Source: an uncultured Roseicyclus sp.
GTDB taxonomy: Bacteria > Pseudomonadota > Alphaproteobacteria > Rhodobacterales > Rhodobacteraceae
Assembly (NCBI GenBank): GCA_947489665.1
Contig: CANLEH010000001.1
Coordinates: 1,708,501-1,772,500 of the forward strand
Direction of reading: 5' to 3'
Length of the DNA: 64,000 nt
Shown here in pieces: positions 60,234-64,000 of this stretch (position 1 is the stretch's first letter; the number at the start of each line of letters is the position of its first letter). A model generated the notes under the pieces. The model was not told where the DNA came from. It worked only from the letters and a program-made list of their open reading frames with translations, and made no database searches. A program made the translations under genes and the position numbers.

Positions 60234-61301
60234 ATGGCTGAAATCCGGCTCAACAACCTCACCAAACGCTGGGGCGATTTCGTAGGTGTCGACGACCAGT
60301 CGCTGCACATCAAAGATGAGGAATTCCTGGTCCTGCTCGGCCCGTCAGGCTGTGGCAAGACCACCACGATGCGGATGATCGCGGGGCTGGAAGATCCTAC
60401 GGCAGGCGAGATCTGGATCGGCGACCGCATGGTCAACGATGACCTGCCCAAAGACCGTGACGTGGCCATGGTGTTCCAGAACTACGGGCTCTATCCGCAC
60501 ATGACGATTTTCGACAATATCGCCTATCCGCTGAAGGTCCGCGGCACGCCGAAAGCGGATATCGAGCCTCGCGTGAAGAAAGCCGCGGAACAGGTTGAAT
60601 TGACGGAGTTTTTGCACCGCAAGCCCAAGGCGCTTTCGGGCGGTCAAAGGCAGCGCGTGGCACTGGCCCGCGCCATCGTGCGGACGCCCAAGGTCTTCCT
60701 GATGGATGAGCCGCTGTCCAATCTGGACGCCAAGCTGCGCGTGACGATGCGGGCAGAGCTCAAGCACCTCAGCCGTGAGCTTCAGATCACCACCGTCTAC
60801 GTGACCCACGACCAAATCGAGGCCATGACCCTTGCCGACCGCGTCGCCGTCATGAAAAACGGGGTAATTCAACAGCTTGGCACCCCCGACGACATCTACA
60901 ACGACCCCGCCAATATGTTTGTGGCGGGTTTCATCGGCTCACCTGCGATGAACCTCATCAACGGCTCCGTCCAATCCGGCATGTTCGTCACCACCGGCGG
61001 CACAAAACTCGTTGGCATCGGCGCCCCCGACCGCGAGACGGCGATCCTCGGCGTGCGAGCGGACGACATGAGCGTGCACGACGCCGGGCAAGGTGACATT
61101 GATGTCAGCATCTATGCCTTTGAGAACACGGGCGAAAGCACGCTCCTGACGGTGCAATGGGGCAAGCAGCGGGTCATCGCACGCGGCGACCGGCACCTGC
61201 GCAAGGAGCAGGGGGAAACGGTGGGCATCAAACTCGATCCGGACCACCTGTACCTGTTCGATCCCGACAGTGGCGACCGCATCCGGCTAGGGGGTAAGTG
61301 A
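60234..61301 (+). CDS. ABC transporter ATPase (MalK/UgpC type)
   Basis: 355 residues. Walker A 'GPSGCGKTT', Q-loop 'VFQNYGLYPHMT', signature 'LSGGQRQRVALARA', Walker B 'VFLMDEPLSNLDA' and switch His in 'YVTHDQIEAMTLADR' are all present. The C-terminal OB/TOBE regulatory domain follows. ATG at 60234; a ribosome-binding site is weak. Stop overlaps the next start by one base. Confidence 0.95.
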   Translation: MAEIRLNNLTKRWGDFVGVDDQSLHIKDEEFLVLLGPSGCGKTTTMRMIAGLEDPTAGEIWIGDRMVNDDLPKDRDVAMVFQNYGLYPHMTIFDNIAYPLKVRGTPKADIEPRVKKAAEQVELTEFLHRKPKALSGGQRQRVALARAIVRTPKVFLMDEPLSNLDAKLRVTMRAELKHLSRELQITTVYVTHDQIEAMTLADRVAVMKNGVIQQLGTPDDIYNDPANMFVAGFIGSPAMNLINGSVQSGMFVTTGGTKLVGIGAPDRETAILGVRADDMSVHDAGQGDIDVSIYAFENTGESTLLTVQWGKQRVIARGDRHLRKEQGETVGIKLDPDHLYLFDPDSGDRIRLGGK

Positions 61302-62443
61302 TGGCTAAGGTCCCGGCAGTGGCGAAAGCGGCAAACAGCCTTCTGGTTGTCCCGGCGGAGCTTATGCCGAAGGACCTCAGCGTTTCGCTCCACGACTATA
61401 CGCGGGGCGGCACAGACCGTTTCCTGGCCGAAGGGCAGGGTGCTAGCCAAGAGATGACGGGGTTCGAGGACCAATACCTCAACATCATCGACTATATCGT
61501 CCGCATCACCCATCGGATCTGGGAAGAGAAGGATATCGGCTACATCTACGACACCTACGCCCATAATTGCCGGGTCTGGGATGATGTCGGCCTGCAATAC
61601 GGACGCGACAAGATCGTCGCCGACACCACCCACACGATCAACGCTTTCCCTGATGTGAAGCTCTACGCCGATGAAATCATCTGGGCGGGCGATGCGGAGC
61701 ATGGCTTCCACACCTCACACCGCACGGTGATCAAGGGCACCAACACCGGGTTCAGTCGCTGGGGTCCGCCGACGATGCGACCGGTGAACGTCTGGTGCAT
61801 TGCCAATTGCGTGGCCCGTGAGAACGAGATTTTCGAGGAGCATGTTCAATACAATCTCGGCGCAATTCTCCAGCAATTGGGCTATGATCTGAAGGCGTTG
61901 GCCGCCACCGCACGGGCCGCGGGGGTCGCGACTGACCCGCTTTTCGCCGCCTCGGGCCGAACGCGCGTGCCGGGCCAAGGCAAGCCTGCCCACGGCGCCC
62001 CGCGCGGAGATGGGCCGTTCGACGTGGCCGATTTCCTGTGCTCGATGACGCAAGACGTCTGGAACCGCCGCATGCTCTCGCGCCTGACCCGCGCCTACGC
62101 GCCCGCGCTGAACTACCAAGGCCCGACGAACCGCAGCTATCGTAGCCTCGCGCAATACCAATCCGCGCTTCTGTCGTTGCTCGCCATGTTCCCAGACCTC
62201 AGCTTTGAGCCTGAGGCGCTTTACTACATGCAGGACGGGCAGAGCACGACATGGTCGTCCCTGCGTTGGTCTGCCACTGGCACCCATGGCGGGTTTGGGC
62301 CATATGGGGCGCCAACGGGCCGGGAAGTGCGCATTTGGGGCATCACCCAGCACAAGATCGTCGGTGAGACGATCACCGAGGAATGGATGCAATTCAACGA
62401 ATTCGACCTCTTGCGCCAATTGGCGCCGGACCCGACCCCTTAA
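61301..62443 (+). CDS. double SnoaL/NTF2-like protein
   Basis: 380 residues with two SnoaL-like halves: 'DYIVRITHRIWEEKDIGYIYDTYAHNCRVWDDVGLQYGRDKIVADTTHTINAFPDVKLYADEIIW' and, after residue 215, 'RMLSRLTRAYAPALNYQGPTNRSYRSLAQYQSALLSLLAMFPDLSFEPEAL'. SnoaL proteins act as aldol-type cyclases, isomerases or ester-cyclases on small molecules. The start at 61301 overlaps the ATPase stop (TGATG). Presumably it acts on the imported substrate. The two-domain arrangement is notable. Confidence 0.75.
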   Translation: MAKVPAVAKAANSLLVVPAELMPKDLSVSLHDYTRGGTDRFLAEGQGASQEMTGFEDQYLNIIDYIVRITHRIWEEKDIGYIYDTYAHNCRVWDDVGLQYGRDKIVADTTHTINAFPDVKLYADEIIWAGDAEHGFHTSHRTVIKGTNTGFSRWGPPTMRPVNVWCIANCVARENEIFEEHVQYNLGAILQQLGYDLKALAATARAAGVATDPLFAASGRTRVPGQGKPAHGAPRGDGPFDVADFLCSMTQDVWNRRMLSRLTRAYAPALNYQGPTNRSYRSLAQYQSALLSLLAMFPDLSFEPEALYYMQDGQSTTWSSLRWSATGTHGGFGPYGAPTGREVRIWGITQHKIVGETITEEWMQFNEFDLLRQLAPDPTP

Positions 62444-62497
62444 GCCAAGGGCAATCAGCCCAAGCCAGACCGCAACCCACATCAGGTGGAGGACGAC

Positions 62498-63490
62498 ATG
62501 AAAGACATGAAAGCTGCACAGATGGACGCCAACATTGTCCGCTACGGGGAGCTCAAGCCCTGCAAAACCGCCTTCATCGACGCCCACACGCCGGGCAGCG
62601 ACCAGAAAGAGAATTTTACGATCATTGGCGGTGGGGTCTCAGAATCCGCCGATCAGCACGTCCACATCACGGACAAGATCGGGTTCAACATCGGGGCGGC
62701 GGGCCAGCCCCCGAAATGCCGCAACTCTCTGCACAGCCACCGCACCGCAGAGGTGTTCTTTGTCCTCAAGGGCCGCTGGCGGTTCTTCTGGGGTCGCTAC
62801 GGCGATGCGGGTGAAGTGACGCTGGAGGAAGGCGATATCTTCAACATTCCCACCGGCATCTTCCGGGGATTCGAGAATATCGGCGATGATTACGGGATGA
62901 TCATGGCGATCCTGGGCGGCGACGACGCCGGGGGCGGCGTGATCTGGGCGCCGCAAGTGATCGAGGATGCGGCCGATCATGGGTTGGTCCTGTCCGAGCA
63001 GGGGAAGCTCTACGACACCAAGAAGGGCGAAGCCTTGCCCGATGGCGTGAAGCCGATGCCGATGCTGACGGCGGAAGAGTTGAAGGCCTTCCCGGAACCT
63101 ACGACGGCAGATGTCGTGCCGAACTATGTGGCGCGCTACTGGGATATGGTCGCGCTTTCTGATCGCACGCCGGCCAAGGTGATCGGCGCGACAGGCATGC
63201 TGCGCGACAAGCCGGGATTTGAGGTTGATTTCATCACCCGTGGATCGGCCTCGGACGCGATGCACAGCCATGACCATGCGTCTGTCCTCATGCCCGTGAC
63301 GGGCCATTGGCGGGTGACCTGGGCAGGCAATGGTGAGTTTGAGGCGGGCGAAACGACGCTCGCGCCCGGTGACACCATGAAAGTGCCCGCCGGTCTGGCG
63401 CACTCCGCCGTGCCGTCCATGACGGGCGAAGCGGCGCTTTATCATGTGGTCGGCACCGATGATCCGGCAGGAGCGACCTGGAATGGCTGA
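62498..63490 (+). CDS. bicupin protein
   Basis: 330 residues with two cupin boxes: 'SLHSHRTAEVFFVLKGRWRFFWG' plus 'GDIFNIPTGIFRGFENIG', and 'AMHSHDHASVLMPVTGHWRVTW' plus 'GDTMKVPAGLAHSAVP'. Metal-binding His-rich motifs in both halves suggest an iron or manganese enzyme such as a dioxygenase, decarboxylase or isomerase. AGGTGGAGG precedes the ATG at 62498. It overlaps the following RraA gene by 8 bp. Substrate unknown. Confidence 0.82.
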   Translation: MKDMKAAQMDANIVRYGELKPCKTAFIDAHTPGSDQKENFTIIGGGVSESADQHVHITDKIGFNIGAAGQPPKCRNSLHSHRTAEVFFVLKGRWRFFWGRYGDAGEVTLEEGDIFNIPTGIFRGFENIGDDYGMIMAILGGDDAGGGVIWAPQVIEDAADHGLVLSEQGKLYDTKKGEALPDGVKPMPMLTAEELKAFPEPTTADVVPNYVARYWDMVALSDRTPAKVIGATGMLRDKPGFEVDFITRGSASDAMHSHDHASVLMPVTGHWRVTWAGNGEFEAGETTLAPGDTMKVPAGLAHSAVPSMTGEAALYHVVGTDDPAGATWNG

Positions 63491-64000
63491 GATACCTGCC
63501 GATCTGCTGGCGCTTCTGCGCCAGGTCGACACGCCCACCGTCTGCAATGCCATCGAAGTCGCACAAGGGCAGCGCGGCTTCAACCGCTTCACGCGGGGCA
63601 CGATGCAGCATTCCAAACCGGGGGATCCGCCCATCGTCGGCCGCGCTCGGACGGCAAAGATTGCGGGTCTTGCCCCGCCGCAAGAAGCGCCCGACGTGAT
63701 CCGCGCCCGGCGGATGGAATACTTCCGATCCATGGCAGGCGGCGACGGTCCGACCTGTGCTGTGGTCGAGGATCTCGACTACCCCAATTGCATCGCCGGT
63801 TGGTGGGGCGAGGTTCACGTCGCCGTCCATAAGGGCCTTGGCCTTGCGGGCGCAGTGACGAACGGGGTGATGCGCGATCTGGACGTGATTGATGAGGGCT
63901 TCCCCGTTCTGGCCGGATCGGTCGGGGTGAGCCATGGCTTCGTCCATGTCCGCGAGATCGGGACACCGGTGTCGATCATGGGGCTTCAGGTGGCGCAGGG
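63483..64000 (+). CDS. RraA-family protein (HMG/CHA aldolase-like), 3'-truncated by window
   Basis: The first 172 residues are visible. 'LLALLRQVDTPTVCNAIEVAQGQRGFNRFTRGTMQ' and 'GAVTNGVMRDLDVIDEGFPVLAGSVGVSHGFVHVREIG' are typical of the RraA/class II aldolase-like family, which includes 4-hydroxy-4-methyl-2-oxoglutarate aldolase as well as RNase E inhibitors. In this catabolic operon an aldolase or decarboxylase role is more likely than RNase control. ATG at 63483 lies inside the bicupin end. The rest of the gene is beyond base 64000. Confidence 0.85.
   Translation, partial: MAEIPADLLALLRQVDTPTVCNAIEVAQGQRGFNRFTRGTMQHSKPGDPPIVGRARTAKIAGLAPPQEAPDVIRARRMEYFRSMAGGDGPTCAVVEDLDYPNCIAGWWGEVHVAVHKGLGLAGAVTNGVMRDLDVIDEGFPVLAGSVGVSHGFVHVREIGTPVSIMGLQVAQ

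Noticed and set aside
1-64000. CRISPR arrays, rRNA or tRNA genes
   Set aside because: No regularly spaced repeats of CRISPR type and no recognisable rRNA or tRNA sequences; the only phased repeats are the short units at 60164-60215, too short and too few.

Overview
The window looks like chromosome from a marine alphaproteobacterium of the Rhodobacteraceae (Roseobacter-type). It has GC-rich coding DNA, several TRAP transporters, long GTGA/ATGA-coupled operons and a RutE-like reductase. I did no database search, so the taxonomy is an inference from gene style.

Region 1 (1-5280) is the 3' part of a giant DUF11-repeat surface protein. Region 2 (about 5.3-8.3 kb) is a small remnant island: a P4-type tyrosine integrase, a hypothetical protein and an AlpA-like regulator, all reading left. 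Region 3 (about 8.34-33.2 kb) is a separate mobile element. At its left edge is a large serine recombinase; at its right edge is a mobilisation operon (orf47-mobC-relaxase). In between are a toxin-antitoxin pair, a membrane-protein/EEP-lipoprotein pair, a VirD4/TraG-type coupling protein with tiny membrane proteins, a second resolvase, and an AT-richer block. That block holds a C5-cytosine methyltransferase, a 989-residue protein with two GHKL ATPase modules and a response-regulator-like protein, and divergently an HD-domain (dNTPase-like) protein. No mating-pore genes are seen, so the element looks mobilisable rather than self-conjugative. A 14-bp direct repeat (8345-8358 and 33202-33215) lies in the last codons of the recombinase and the first codons of orf47, in the same frame. 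Recombination there would fuse the recombinase in frame to orf47 and put mobC-relaxase directly downstream of it.

Region 4 (33.4-46.7 kb) is catabolic and transport DNA: marR-sulfatase, a TAXI-type TRAP transporter, YciI, RutE-like reductase and OsmC proteins, a DctPQM TRAP transporter, an intradiol ring-cleavage dioxygenase, a homocitrate-synthase-like DRE-TIM enzyme and a GntR/FCD regulator that lacks an ordinary start codon.

Region 5 (46.9-56.7 kb) is a surface-polysaccharide cluster: acyltransferase, two glycosyltransferases, RfbF, RfbG, a sugar C-methyltransferase, a Gfo/Idh/MocA oxidoreductase and ManC. It suggests a C-methyl-branched CDP-deoxyhexose. Region 6 (56.9-64.0 kb) is an ABC-importer operon with a double SnoaL-like protein, a bicupin and an RraA-family protein cut by the window end. 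The substrate is unknown. Two unusual regulatory-looking sequences stand out here: an array of about 11-bp-phased repeats before the ATPase gene, and a GAAA-capped hairpin between the binding-protein and permease genes.
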